Shown one piece after another: positions 1-8,348 of a stretch of 14,007 nucleotides of DNA. Under the pieces are notes generated by a model. That model worked only from the letters and a program-made list of their open reading frames with translations. It ran no database searches and was not told the DNA's origin. The stretch is from DASWHR01 sp035541035 (GTDB taxonomy: Bacteria; Actinomycetota; AC-67), in contig DATLFO010000018.1 of NCBI GenBank assembly GCA_035541035.1, positions 1-14,007 of the forward strand, read 5' to 3'. Each line of letters begins with the position of its first letter. Within the stretch, counting starts at the first letter, position 1. Made by a program: the position numbers and the translations under genes.

Positions 1-1598
1 CGCGTTGCGGCCTTGACCGCGATGATCGCCCCGCCGTCCCGTTCCACGGGCCCGAGCACGGTCGCGCCTTCGCGTTCCAGCGACTCGGCGATCTCGCTCG
101 CGCGCTCGGCGGGTGCGGCGATGCGGGCGAGGCCGCCGAACGGCGGATAGCCGAGCTCGCTGCGGCGGGCGATCTCGTCGGCGGCCAGCACCGCCGGGTC
201 GTAGCGCACGAGCGCGCGAACCGCCGGGTGGGAGGGATCGGCCGTCTCGATCACGACGCGCGCGGCGAAGCGGGCGGCGCGCCACCAGGTGGCGAAGGTC
301 TCCTCGGCGGTGCGGAAGTCGGTCTGGGCGAGGGCCGCGTCGGCGTGGCAGATCGCGACGAGCCCGGCGTGTTGAAGCGGGATGTCCTTGGCGATCACGG
401 GAGAGGACACGATCAGGTCCGCCTTTCGCAAGGCGTCACGAAGCACCGCGGCCCCCGATCGCGCGTCGAGCAACGCGGGAGCCTTGGCGCCGGTGGTGCG
501 CACGGCTCGCTCGAAGACGCGCGCGGGCTCGTCGCCGCCGCGATGCAGCATGATCATCACCCGCTCGCCGCGGGACAACGCCTGCTTGGCCGCCGCGATG
601 GTGCGTCCCGCCGGGACGAGCCGCTCGCGGCTCTCGGACAGGTCGATCACCTGGACGGGTGGATGGTCCCGGCGCTGCGTCGCGGCCGGCGCGACGACCG
701 TCATCTGCCGGGCGGCGACCGCAGCCGCGACCTCGATGCTCGGTGGAACGCCGACCGCGACCAGGGTCGCGCTCGAGCGGCGGGCGCGCTCGGCCGCGAC
801 GGTGCGCGCGTGGAAGCGCGGCTGGCGGCGTTCCTTGTAGGACACGTGCGACTCGTCGTCGACGACGATCAACCCGAGATCGGGCACGGGTGCGAACACC
901 GCGGCGCGGCCGCCGCACGCGATGCGCGTCTCGCCTCGACGGAGCGCGCCCCAGCCTCGATATCGGACGCGGTTCGAGTGGTTCGATCCGAGCCATGCCA
1001 GCGCGTCGCCGAACATGGCTTTCAGCGCGGTCTCGACGCCGGACCGAAAGCGAACCTCGGGCAGCAGGACCAGCACGCCGCGCCCTGCGGACAGCGCCGC
1101 CGCGCTCAGGGAGGCGATCATCGGGCCGCGATCCTCGGCCGGTGGCGGCTGCATCGAAAACGAGGCACGCCCGCTGCGTGCGAGGGCCCGGAGCAGCGCC
1201 GGGCCTCCGCGCCATTCCTTCAGCCAGTCCGCGCCGGCCTCGGCATGTGGCAGCGGCGGCAGCGAGGTCTCCTCCTCGGATACGACCCGCTCCGGCAGCG
1301 CGGCCGTGAGCGCCTCGCCGAGGCTCGCGCAGTAGCGTGCGGCCGTCCATCGCGCGAGATCGACGGTGGCTTCTTCCAGGCCGCGGCCGAGCGCGGCGAT
1401 CAGCGGGACGGTGCGCTCGACGTCGGGCCGGTCCATCAGCGCGACGACCACGCCGTCGGCGCGTTTTCGGCCCAGCGGAATGCGCACCAGCGAGCCGACG
1501 TGCACGTCCAGCGACTCGGGAATCGAGTACGTGAAGAGACGGTCCCGATGCACGAGACTCGACTGCAGCGGTACGACCGACGCGAAACGCCCCTTCAT
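1..1598 (-). CDS. priA: PriA-like primosomal protein N' with decayed helicase motifs (3' end outside window)
   Basis: 532 residues are visible; the C-terminus lies beyond base 1. PriA starts replication restart by recognising stalled forks and loading the replicative helicase. The N-terminal DNA-binding domain is recognisable (about residues 1-100, ending LFTYSIPESL...GSLVRIPLGRKRADGVVVAL). The helicase core aligns with E. coli PriA but its motifs are broken. No Walker A GxGKT is present. Motif II DEEH is DDES (residues 247-250, followed by HVSYKERRQPRFHAR). Motif III GSATP is GVPPS (283-287). The motif VI region QVAGRAGR is replaced around WRAARFA. The paired zinc cysteines after the second lobe starts are absent. 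The C-terminal YPPFGG motif (484-489) is kept. Loss of helicase activity is known for actinobacterial PriA, so this is probably a structural or DNA-binding factor. The ATG lies 15 bases after the metK stop and has no clear Shine-Dalgarno sequence. Confidence 0.93.
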   Translation of the reverse strand, partial: MKGRFASVVPLQSSLVHRDRLFTYSIPESLDVHVGSLVRIPLGRKRADGVVVALMDRPDVERTVPLIAALGRGLEEATVDLARWTAARYCASLGEALTAALPERVVSEEETSLPPLPHAEAGADWLKEWRGGPALLRALARSGRASFSMQPPPAEDRGPMIASLSAAALSAGRGVLVLLPEVRFRSGVETALKAMFGDALAWLGSNHSNRVRYRGWGALRRGETRIACGGRAAVFAPVPDLGLIVVDDESHVSYKERRQPRFHARTVAAERARRSSATLVAVGVPPSIEVAAAVAARQMTVVAPAATQRRDHPPVQVIDLSESRERLVPAGRTIAAAKQALSRGERVMIMLHRGGDEPARVFERAVRTTGAKAPALLDARSGAAVLRDALRKADLIVSSPVIAKDIPLQHAGLVAICHADAALAQTDFRTAEETFATWWRAARFAARVVIETADPSHPAVRALVRYDPAVLAADEIARRSELGYPPFGGLARIAAPAERASEIAESLEREGATVLGPVERDGGAIIAVKAAT

Positions 1599-1613
1599 AC
1601 GGGGCAGGCTAGA

Positions 1614-2801
<1,188 letters not shown>

Positions 2802-2847
2802 CTCGCGTGATCTCCTTCTATGGAAGCCTGAGTCGAGTATATGCCGT

Positions 2848-4065
2848 CTAGCTCCGGAGCCGGACCGCGATTCGATCGCAGATCACGGCTGCCATCGCGG
2901 CTTTCGATTGGAGCGGAAGGTCTTCCTCGCTGCCGTCGGCGGCGATGAGCATCGCGCGGTTGGTGTCGTGCTCGAAGCCGGCGCCGGGTTCGGTGACGAC
3001 GTTGGCGACGACCATGTCCAAATTCTTGGCGGCGAGCTTCTTGCGGGCGTAGGCGACGGCGTCCTGGGTCTCGGCGGCGAAGCCGACCAGAATCTGATGG
3101 GTCTTCGTGAGGCCCAGCTCGGCGAGGATGTCGGGCGTGCGCTCGAGTGCGATGTCGGGCGCGCCTTCGTCCTTTTTCAGCTTGTGATCGCTGGGCTTGG
3201 CCGGGCGGAAGTCGGCGACGGCGGCCGCCTTCACGACCACGTCGCAGTCGTCAAAGCGCGCGACGACCTCGTTGCGCATCTCCTGCGACGTGCGTACCCG
3301 CACGACGGTGACGCGGTCCGGGTCGGCGAGTGCGCTGGGCCCGGTGACGAGCGTGACCTGCGCGCCGCGACGCGCGGCTTCGTTCGCGATGGCGAACCCC
3401 ATCTTGCCGCTGGAGCGGTTGCCGATGAACCGGATCGGATCGATCGGCTCTTGCGTGCCGCCGGCGGTGACGAGCACCCGCAGGCCGGTCATGTCTCCGC
3501 GCGAGGCGAGAAGCGCGGCCGCGGCGGCGACAACGTCGGGCGGCTCGGCGAGGCGGCCGATGCCTTCGTCGCCGATCGACAGCTCGCCCTCTTCCGGCCC
3601 GACGAAGGCGGCGCCCCGCTCGCGCAGCGTCGCGATGTTTGCCTGCGTCGCCGGGTGTTGCCACATCTCGGTGTGCATCGCGGGCGCGACCAGCAGACGG
3701 CCGGCGCGCATCAGCAGCGTCGAGGAGACCAGATCGTCGGCGATGCCGTTCGCGGCCTTGGCAATTGTGTTCGCGGTCGCGGGCGCGACGATCATCAAGT
3801 CGGCCCAGCGCGCGAGGCGCACGTGCAGCGTCTGGTCGGCGTCATCGAAGACGTCGGCGGGTGCGGGATGGTGCGTGATGGCGGCGAAGGTCGCCTGGCC
3901 GACGAAGCGAGTGGCCGCCTTGGTCATGATCACGCGGACCTCGGCTCCGGCCTTTTGCAGCAAGCGGCAGATCTCGACGGCCTTGTAGGCCGCGATGCCG
4001 CCGGTGACCCCCAACAGAATGCGAGCGCCCCGAAGGGCGCCCACGTCGGTTAGGACCTGGCTCAC
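2848..4065 (-). CDS. coaBC: Bifunctional phosphopantothenoylcysteine decarboxylase / phosphopantothenate-cysteine ligase
   Basis: 405 residues, full length. It performs two successive coenzyme A steps: CoaB joins cysteine to 4'-phosphopantothenate using CTP, then the FMN-dependent CoaC domain decarboxylates the product. The N-terminal CoaC domain (about 1-188) shows GVTGGIAAYKAVEICRLL, the catalytic His in TLHVRLARWAD (His81), APATANTIAK and PAMHTEMW. The C-terminal CoaB domain (from about 192) shows VLVTAGGTQEPIDPIRFIGN, NRSSGKMG (216-223), KAAAVADFRP and HKLKKDEG. The CoaC flap reads ELSIGDEGIGRL (161-172), so Ser or Ile stands where E. coli has the ACGD cysteine; actinobacterial homologues also deviate here as far as I recall. 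It starts at GTG in a GTGA overlap with the rpoZ stop codon, implying translational coupling. Confidence 0.97.
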   Translation of the reverse strand: MSQVLTDVGALRGARILLGVTGGIAAYKAVEICRLLQKAGAEVRVIMTKAATRFVGQATFAAITHHPAPADVFDDADQTLHVRLARWADLMIVAPATANTIAKAANGIADDLVSSTLLMRAGRLLVAPAMHTEMWQHPATQANIATLRERGAAFVGPEEGELSIGDEGIGRLAEPPDVVAAAAALLASRGDMTGLRVLVTAGGTQEPIDPIRFIGNRSSGKMGFAIANEAARRGAQVTLVTGPSALADPDRVTVVRVRTSQEMRNEVVARFDDCDVVVKAAAVADFRPAKPSDHKLKKDEGAPDIALERTPDILAELGLTKTHQILVGFAAETQDAVAYARKKLAAKNLDMVVANVVTEPGAGFEHDTNRAMLIAADGSEEDLPLQSKAAMAAVICDRIAVRLRS

Positions 4066-4304
4066 TTGATCCCTTCGCTGGTCCGCTCGTAGGCGACCTT
4101 GCCGGCGTTGATCTCCTCCATCGCGATCGACAGCGGCTTGCGGCCGGGCTCGGTGTGGACCAGCGGCGGGACGAACTCGCCGATGCCTTCGCCGAGCTGC
4201 GCGTAGTAGGAGTTGATCTGCCGCGCACGCTTGGCGGCCATGATCACCAGCGTGTACTTGGAGTCCACCTGGCCGAGCAGGTCATCGATCCGAGGTTCGA
4301 TCAT
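4062..4304 (-). CDS. rpoZ: DNA-directed RNA polymerase omega subunit
   Basis: 80 residues. Omega is the small RNA polymerase subunit that helps fold and hold the beta-prime subunit. The N-terminal helix region IDDLLGQVDSKYTLVIMAAK and RARQINSYYAQLGEG match the actinobacterial form closely, and so does the later segment PLVHTEPGRKPLSIAMEEINAG. It is somewhat shorter than the roughly 110-residue mycobacterial protein, mainly because the N-terminal extension is missing. An AAGGAAGGA Shine-Dalgarno overlaps the TAA stop of gmk. The gene lies 18 bases after gmk and overlaps coaBC by four bases. Confidence 0.96.
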   Translation of the reverse strand: MIEPRIDDLLGQVDSKYTLVIMAAKRARQINSYYAQLGEGIGEFVPPLVHTEPGRKPLSIAMEEINAGKVAYERTSEGIK

Positions 4305-4322
4305 GGGTGGTGGGTTCCTTCC

Positions 4323-4880
4323 TTACGTGGGAGTTCCCATCAGTATACGGTCAACCTGGGTGACCGCGTCCTCCAGATCGTCGTTGACGACCCGGTAATC
4401 GAAGGTTTCTGCCAGGGCGAGTTCGCTCTTGGCGGTGGCCAGGCGGCGCTCCAGCGCGGCGGCGTCCTCGGTTCCCCGGCCGCGGAGGCGGGCCTGGAGG
4501 ACCTCCCACGAAGGTGGCAGAAGGATCACCGTGACGGCCTCGGGCATCGCCTTTTTGACCTGGCGGGCGCCTTGGACATCGATCTCGAGCAGGACGGGCC
4601 GACCTGAGGCCAGCGCCCTTTCGACCGGAGGCCGGGGCGTGCCGTAGCGGTTCGCGCCGAACACTTCTGCGGTTTCCAGGAACTCGCCGCGGGACTCCAT
4701 GTCCGCGAACTCCTGATCGCTCAGAAACAGGTAGTCGCGGCCGTGCTGCTCGCCCGCTCTGGGCCTTCTGGTGGTCGCCGAAACCGAGAGAAACACCTCG
4801 GGACGACGCTGAGCGACCAGCCGTGCGACGGTCGATTTGCCGACGCCCGACGGGCCGCTCAGGACGACGAGACGCGCGAT
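4323..4880 (-). CDS. gmk: Guanylate kinase, apparently with an ATC start codon
   Basis: 185 residues from the proposed start. Gmk phosphorylates GMP to GDP with ATP. The P-loop GPSGVGKS is at residues 9-16, followed by the GMP-binding segment SVSATTRRPR (33-41), GRDYLF, FLETAEVFGANRYGTP, the lid and core strand LLEIDVQGARQVKKAMP, and VNDDLEDAV near the C-terminus; length and motifs are normal. The start is odd. Reading upstream in frame from the P-loop to the first in-frame stop (TGA inside mihF, near 5083) gives no ATG, GTG or TTG. The first GTG downstream (4796) would remove the P-loop. The best candidate is ATC at 4880, two bases after the mihF TAG, giving an N-terminus (M)ARLVVLSGPSG that fits the family. 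Coupled reinitiation from mihF is the likely mechanism; a sequence error (ATG read as ATC) is the alternative. Confidence 0.93.
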   Translation of the reverse strand: MARLVVLSGPSGVGKSTVARLVAQRRPEVFLSVSATTRRPRAGEQHGRDYLFLSDQEFADMESRGEFLETAEVFGANRYGTPRPPVERALASGRPVLLEIDVQGARQVKKAMPEAVTVILLPPSWEVLQARLRGRGTEDAAALERRLATAKSELALAETFDYRVVNDDLEDAVTQVDRILMGTPT

Positions 4881-4882
4881 GG

Positions 4883-5215
4883 CTAGTCGTCTTCGCCCGG
4901 ATTTCCGCTCGCGAACTCGGTGAGCAGCGATTCCCGCTGCTTGGCCCCCAGACCGCGAATCCGGCGCGTGGATGAGATATCGAGCTTCTCCATGATCTTC
5001 TTGGCGCGTACCTTGCCAACCCCTGGCAGCGCCTCGAGGACGGCTGCGACCTTCATCTTCCCGATCGTATCGTCACCTTCGGTGGCGAGGACCTGGGTCA
5101 GGGTCAGCTTCCCGGCCTTGAGCTGCTGCTTCAGCTCGGCACGTGCTTTCCGGGCTTCAGCAGCCTTTTCCAAGGCTTGCTTCCGCTGCTCTTCCGTGAG
5201 CTCGGGAAGCGGCAT
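4883..5215 (-). CDS. mihF: Actinobacterial integration host factor (mIHF), nucleoid-associated protein
   Basis: 110 residues. mIHF is a DNA-bending nucleoid protein found in actinobacteria and unrelated to E. coli IHF; in phage L5 integration it acts as host factor, and it is essential in mycobacteria. The start MPLPELTEEQRKQALEKAAE, the KLTLTQVL segment, the H2TH-like helix pair in EALPGVGKVRAKKIMEKL (61-78) and the basic loop RRIRGLG (84-90) match the mycobacterial protein almost position by position. I chose the ATG at 5215 rather than the in-frame ATG six codons upstream, because a perfect AAGGAGGGG lies just before it and inside the longer version. A candidate promoter precedes it. It ends two bases before the proposed gmk start. 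Confidence 0.96.
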   Translation of the reverse strand: MPLPELTEEQRKQALEKAAEARKARAELKQQLKAGKLTLTQVLATEGDDTIGKMKVAAVLEALPGVGKVRAKKIMEKLDISSTRRIRGLGAKQRESLLTEFASGNPGEDD

Positions 5216-5220
5216 AATTC

Positions 5221-5229
5221 CCCCTCCTT
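5221..5229 (-). promoter_or_regulatory. Strong Shine-Dalgarno deciding the mihF start
   Basis: The minus strand reads AAGGAGGGG followed by GAATT and the ATG at 5215. Spacing is ideal for that ATG. The same bases would be coding if the upstream ATG at 5233 were used, so the site supports the shorter protein. Confidence 0.85.
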
Positions 5230-5260
5230 GCAAACCGACCTCTGTGTCAGGACGGGCGCG

Positions 5261-5289
5261 AGTCTATCATCGGGGTGAGACCCCTTCAA
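5261..5289 (-). promoter_or_regulatory. Candidate sigma-70-type promoter for mihF-gmk-rpoZ-coaBC-metK-priA
   Basis: The minus strand carries TTGAAG (5284-5289), 17 bases, then TAGACT (5261-5266). Each box matches four of six consensus bases, and the A at -10 position 2 and the final T are kept. Transcription would begin near 5254, about 40 bases before mihF. It lies in the only sizeable gap (160 bases) between pyrE and mihF, where the tight overlaps of the pyr genes end. This is pattern reading only. Confidence 0.5.
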
Positions 5290-5299
5290 ACACGTGCCC

Positions 5300-5317
5300 G
5301 ACCTGTTTTCGCAGGTC
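5300..5317 (-). repeat. 18-base palindrome between pyrE and mihF
   Basis: GACCTG and CAGGTC flank a six-base spacer in the pyrE-mihF gap, just upstream of the candidate mihF promoter. On the minus strand it follows TT, so TTGACC overlaps its left arm. As RNA it would form a six-pair hairpin without a following U-tract, so it could be a protein-binding operator or a weak terminator for the pyr transcript. It does not match a regulator site I can name. Confidence 0.45.
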
Positions 5318-5375
5318 AACGGCCATATTTCGCGATCATGCCCTGCCGGACGCCGGGTGAGATGCCCGGTTTGGG

Positions 5376-5960
5376 CTATGCGCCGGGCTTGAGGTGCCGG
5401 CTGCCGGGCGCGTCGATCGCGTCGCCGCGGCCACACGCGGGGCACTCATCGGGCTCCCACGACTGTGCCTGGACCTTCAGCAGTGACTCCAGGCCGAAGG
5501 GAGGCCGCGCCGCGCTCCGGTCGACGATCGAGCCGACCCCGACGACGTCGGCGCCCGTGGCGCGAACCAGCTCGACCACCTCCGCGGCGGATCCGCCGGT
5601 GGTGATCACGTCCTCGATGACGACGACCTTCTCGCCCGGGGACAGCTGCTGGCCGCGGCGCAGCGCGAAGCTGCCATCGGCCCGCTCGTAGAACACGAAC
5701 CGGCAGCCGAGCGCGTGCGCGACCGCGTAGCCGATCAGCAGCCCGCCCATCGCCGGGCTCGCGACGACGTCGATCCGCTCCGCCCGGGCCTGGAGCTTGT
5801 TCGCCAGCGCCGCGCCGAGCGAGTGGGCGACTCGGGGATGCTCGAGTACGCGGGCGCATTGCAGATAGGTGTCGCTGTGCCGGCCGCTCGAGAGCTTGAA
5901 GTGCCCGGTCAGGATCGCCTCGTAGCGGGCGAAGATCTCGCGGACCTCTGCGTCGCTCAT
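5376..5960 (-). CDS. pyrE: Orotate phosphoribosyltransferase
   Basis: 194 residues. PyrE transfers the phosphoribosyl group of PRPP to orotate, giving orotidine monophosphate. The PRPP-binding signature VVVIEDVITTGG is at 112-123, with the substrate loop KLSSGRHSDTYLQ (22-34), SPAMGGLLIGYAVA (68-81) and YERADGSFALRRGQ (91-104). The C-terminus has a CPAC motif (Cys173, Cys176) followed by GSRHLKPGA, an ending I associate with the Thermus-type branch of PyrE rather than the E. coli type. The ATG is inside an ATGA overlap with the pyrF stop, so the two are probably translationally coupled. The next gene, mihF, is 160 bases downstream. Confidence 0.97.
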   Translation of the reverse strand: MSDAEVREIFARYEAILTGHFKLSSGRHSDTYLQCARVLEHPRVAHSLGAALANKLQARAERIDVVASPAMGGLLIGYAVAHALGCRFVFYERADGSFALRRGQQLSPGEKVVVIEDVITTGGSAAEVVELVRATGADVVGVGSIVDRSAARPPFGLESLLKVQAQSWEPDECPACGRGDAIDAPGSRHLKPGA

Positions 5961-6628
5961 CGCGTCGCCTCCCCCACGATCGCCTGCGCGGCCGCGCGGG
6001 GATCGTCGGCGCGGGTGACGGGACGGCCGACCACGATGTAGTCGGCGCCGCCGGCGATCGCCTCGGCCGGCGTGGTGACGCGCACTTGGTCGTTGGCGTC
6101 GGTCCCTGCGGGACGCACGCCCGGCGTGACGATCACGAACGGCTTCGGGACGACCTCGCGGACCCGCGCCAGATCGCGCGGCGCGCATACGATGCCGTCG
6201 CAGCCCGCTTCGTGCGCGAGCGCGGCCAGCGCCGGAACCGCGTCGCCTGCGGGCGGCAGGCCGATCTCGAACAGGTCGTCGTCGGTGAGGCTCGTCAGGA
6301 TGGTGACGGCGAGAAGGACGGTGCCCGCCGGCTTGGCGCCGGCGGCGGCCTCGAGCATCGCGCGGCCGCCGAGCGCGTGCACGTTCACCATCGCCGGCGC
6401 GAGCGGCGCCAGCACGCGCATCGCACGCTGGACGGTGGTCGGGATGTCGTGAAGCTTCAGGTCCAGGAAGACGGGCCCGTCCACGGCGCGCACGGCATCG
6501 TGGCCGTTCGCGTTCCACATCTCGAGTCCGATCTTGTAGAGGCCGGCCGCGTCGCCGATCTGCTTGGCGAGCGCCGAGGCCTCTTCGACGGTGGGTACGT
6601 CGAGCGCGACGATCAGTGGATTGGTCAT
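5957..6628 (-). CDS. pyrF: Orotidine 5'-phosphate decarboxylase, class I
   Basis: 223 residues. PyrF decarboxylates orotidine monophosphate to UMP, the last step of the pathway, as a TIM-barrel dimer. Active-site residues are visible: Asp10 in IVALD, Lys32 in KIGLE, and the Asp-Lys-Asp cluster in FLDLKLHDIP (Asp56, Lys58, Asp61). The phosphate-binding end is clear in VTPGVRPAGTDANDQVRV (168-184) and GADYIVVGRPVTRADDP (194-210). This is the classical bacterial type (E. coli and Bacillus); mycobacteria, as I recall, use the other subgroup. The open frame continues upstream inside pyrD in a different frame, but the ATG at 6628 gives a normal N-terminus and an ATGA overlap with pyrD. Confidence 0.97.
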   Translation of the reverse strand: MTNPLIVALDVPTVEEASALAKQIGDAAGLYKIGLEMWNANGHDAVRAVDGPVFLDLKLHDIPTTVQRAMRVLAPLAPAMVNVHALGGRAMLEAAAGAKPAGTVLLAVTILTSLTDDDLFEIGLPPAGDAVPALAALAHEAGCDGIVCAPRDLARVREVVPKPFVIVTPGVRPAGTDANDQVRVTTPAEAIAGGADYIVVGRPVTRADDPRAAAQAIVGEATR

Positions 6629-7545
6629 CCTTCGAGCTTCACGCGTCCTTTCATGTCGGCGATGCGGTCGATGCCGTGTTGGCCGCACCAGGTGTGGATC
6701 TCGGCCGCGATGCGCTGCGTGGCGCGCGGATCGTAGAAGTTCGCGGTCCCGACCTGCACGACGGTCGCGCCGGCGACGATCATCTCGATGGCGTCGCGGC
6801 CGGACGCGACACCGCCCGCGCCCAGGATCGGAACGTGCGGCAAAGCGTGCGCGACCTGGAAGATGCAACGAACCGCGATCGGCCGGATTGCCGGGCCGGA
6901 CAAGCCGCCGGTGCCGGTGCTCAGCTTCGGACGGCCGGTCGCGATATCGATCGACATGCCGAGGGTGGTGTTGATCAGCGTGATGCCGTCCGCGCCCGCG
7001 TCGGCGACGGCGCGCGCGATGGCGACCAGATCCGTGACGTCGGGCGAGAGTTTGACGAAGATAGGCGTGTCGGCGACGGCTTTGACGGCGCGCGTGACCT
7101 CGGCCGCGCGGGTTGCGTCGAGCGCGAACATGTAGCCGCGCTCTTCCAGGTTCGGGCATGACAGGTTCAGCTCGACGGCGACCTTCGGCGCGCCGGCGAG
7201 CCGTTCGACGACCGCGACGTACTCGTCGACGCTGTGGCCGCCGGCGGACGGGATCGCGGGGACGCCCTGCTGCGCGAGCCAAACCAGGTCGGTGTCGCGA
7301 AAGACGTCCACGCCCGGGTTCTGGAGGCCGATCGCGTTGAGCATGCCGCTGGGGGTCTCGGCGCCGCGTGGCGGCGCGATGCCCGCGCGCGGTCTGAGCG
7401 TGACCGTCTTGCACACGACCGCACCCATCGCGTGCAGATCGGTGAAGCGCGAGATCTCCTTGCCCGAGCCGAAGCACCCGCTGGCGCTGAGCACGGGGTT
7501 CTTCAGCGAGATGCCCGCGAGATCGACGGTCAGGTCTACGGCCAT
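6625..7545 (-). CDS. pyrD: Dihydroorotate dehydrogenase, class 1 (PyrK-dependent type)
   Basis: 306 residues. The enzyme oxidises dihydroorotate to orotate with FMN. The catalytic base is Cys130 in VELNLSCPN, the mark of class 1 soluble enzymes (class 2 membrane enzymes have Ser). Other features are NPVLSASGCFGSGKE near the N-terminus, NAIGLQNPGVD, FVKLSPDVTD, the phosphate loops around TGTGGLSGPAIRPIA and LGAGGVASGRDAIEMI, and QVGTANFYDP near the C-terminus. The length and the adjacent pyrK indicate the 1B heterotetramer that passes electrons through PyrK to NAD+. There is no N-terminal membrane helix as in class 2. The chosen ATG lies 10 bases inside the end of pyrK, and the gene overlaps pyrF by four bases. 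Confidence 0.97.
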   Translation of the reverse strand: MAVDLTVDLAGISLKNPVLSASGCFGSGKEISRFTDLHAMGAVVCKTVTLRPRAGIAPPRGAETPSGMLNAIGLQNPGVDVFRDTDLVWLAQQGVPAIPSAGGHSVDEYVAVVERLAGAPKVAVELNLSCPNLEERGYMFALDATRAAEVTRAVKAVADTPIFVKLSPDVTDLVAIARAVADAGADGITLINTTLGMSIDIATGRPKLSTGTGGLSGPAIRPIAVRCIFQVAHALPHVPILGAGGVASGRDAIEMIVAGATVVQVGTANFYDPRATQRIAAEIHTWCGQHGIDRIADMKGRVKLEG

Positions 7546-8303
7546 GCGATCACGCTCCCGTCGAAGACCGGGCCGTCGGTGCAGGCGCGTTGATGATGCC
7601 GGTAGCCCTCGTCGTGGGTCGGCACGACGCAGGTCCAGCACACGCCGACGCCGCAGGCCATGAACTCCTCGACCGCGACCTCGCAGCGGCGGCCGTTCGC
7701 GCGGGCCGCGACCGCGGCGAGCATCGGCATCGGCCCGCACGCGTAGATCGCATCGGCCTCGATGCCGTCCATCGCGTCGGTGACGCGGCCGCGCAGGCCG
7801 GTGGAACCGTCGTCCGTGGTGATCGTGAGCGTGTCGGCCGCGTTGGCACCACGGTCGGGCGCGAACAATCGGCCCTTCGTCGCCGCCCCGAGAATCATGT
7901 GGCTCGTCGTGCCTTGCGCGCGCAGCAGCCGTGCGAGGAAGAACAGCGGCGCGGCGCCGTACCCGCCGCCGACCAGCAAAGCGGACCCACCGGGCGCCGG
8001 CATGGTGTACGCGGTGCCGAGCGGACCGACGACGTCGAGCCGATCGCCGGGCGCGCTGGCGGCGATGCGGCGCGTGCCCTCGCCGATGGTGTCGAAGCCG
8101 ATCTCGACTCGATCGCCGTCCACGTCGAGGATCGAGAACGGCCGGCGCAGCAGGCATCCGAACGCGTCCTGCGCGACGTTGACGAACTGTCCCGGCGCCG
8201 CCGACGCCGCGATCTCCGCCGCTTCGAAAGCGAGGATGGTGTAGGGGCCGTCGGTGCGGACGGACGCGACCCGCGCCTGAGCTATCGTGGCCGCGGTCGT
8301 CAT
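7536..8303 (-). CDS. pyrK: Dihydroorotate dehydrogenase electron-transfer subunit
   Basis: 255 residues. PyrK is an FAD and [2Fe-2S] flavoprotein that carries electrons from PyrD to NAD+. The FAD-binding RRPFSI motif is at 53-58, the nucleotide-binding GGGYGAAPLFFLARLL at 112-127, and YACGPMPML at 187-195. The iron-sulfur loop CGVGVCWTC with a fourth Cys in RACTDGPVF provides Cys217, Cys222, Cys225 and Cys241, the family pattern. It is the first gene after the attenuator leader and overlaps pyrD by 10 bases. The GGGGGA upstream is a modest Shine-Dalgarno about 10 bases from the ATG. No carA, carB, pyrB, pyrC or pyrR gene is found upstream in the window. Confidence 0.97.
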   Translation of the reverse strand: MTTAATIAQARVASVRTDGPYTILAFEAAEIAASAAPGQFVNVAQDAFGCLLRRPFSILDVDGDRVEIGFDTIGEGTRRIAASAPGDRLDVVGPLGTAYTMPAPGGSALLVGGGYGAAPLFFLARLLRAQGTTSHMILGAATKGRLFAPDRGANAADTLTITTDDGSTGLRGRVTDAMDGIEADAIYACGPMPMLAAVAARANGRRCEVAVEEFMACGVGVCWTCVVPTHDEGYRHHQRACTDGPVFDGSVIAWP

Positions 8304-8348
8304 CGGTTTCGTATCCCCCGAGGTTCGAGCGCGTGGGGAAAGAAGGGC

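Noticed and set aside
2802..2847. SAM riboswitch in front of metK
   Set aside because: The gap is 46 bases and shows no hairpin set or U-tract; too short for any known SAM riboswitch.
4351..5019. 222-codon minus-strand frame covering gmk and the end of mihF
   Set aside because: A third frame over both genes with no family features; the gmk P-loop lies in a different frame.
5961..6518. Upstream extension of pyrE to 380 residues
   Set aside because: The extra sequence is the pyrF region in the wrong frame; ATG at 5960 gives a normal PyrE and an ATGA overlap.
6629..7477. Upstream extension of pyrF to 506 residues
   Set aside because: It is pyrD read in another frame, Arg-rich; ATG at 6628 gives a normal PyrF.
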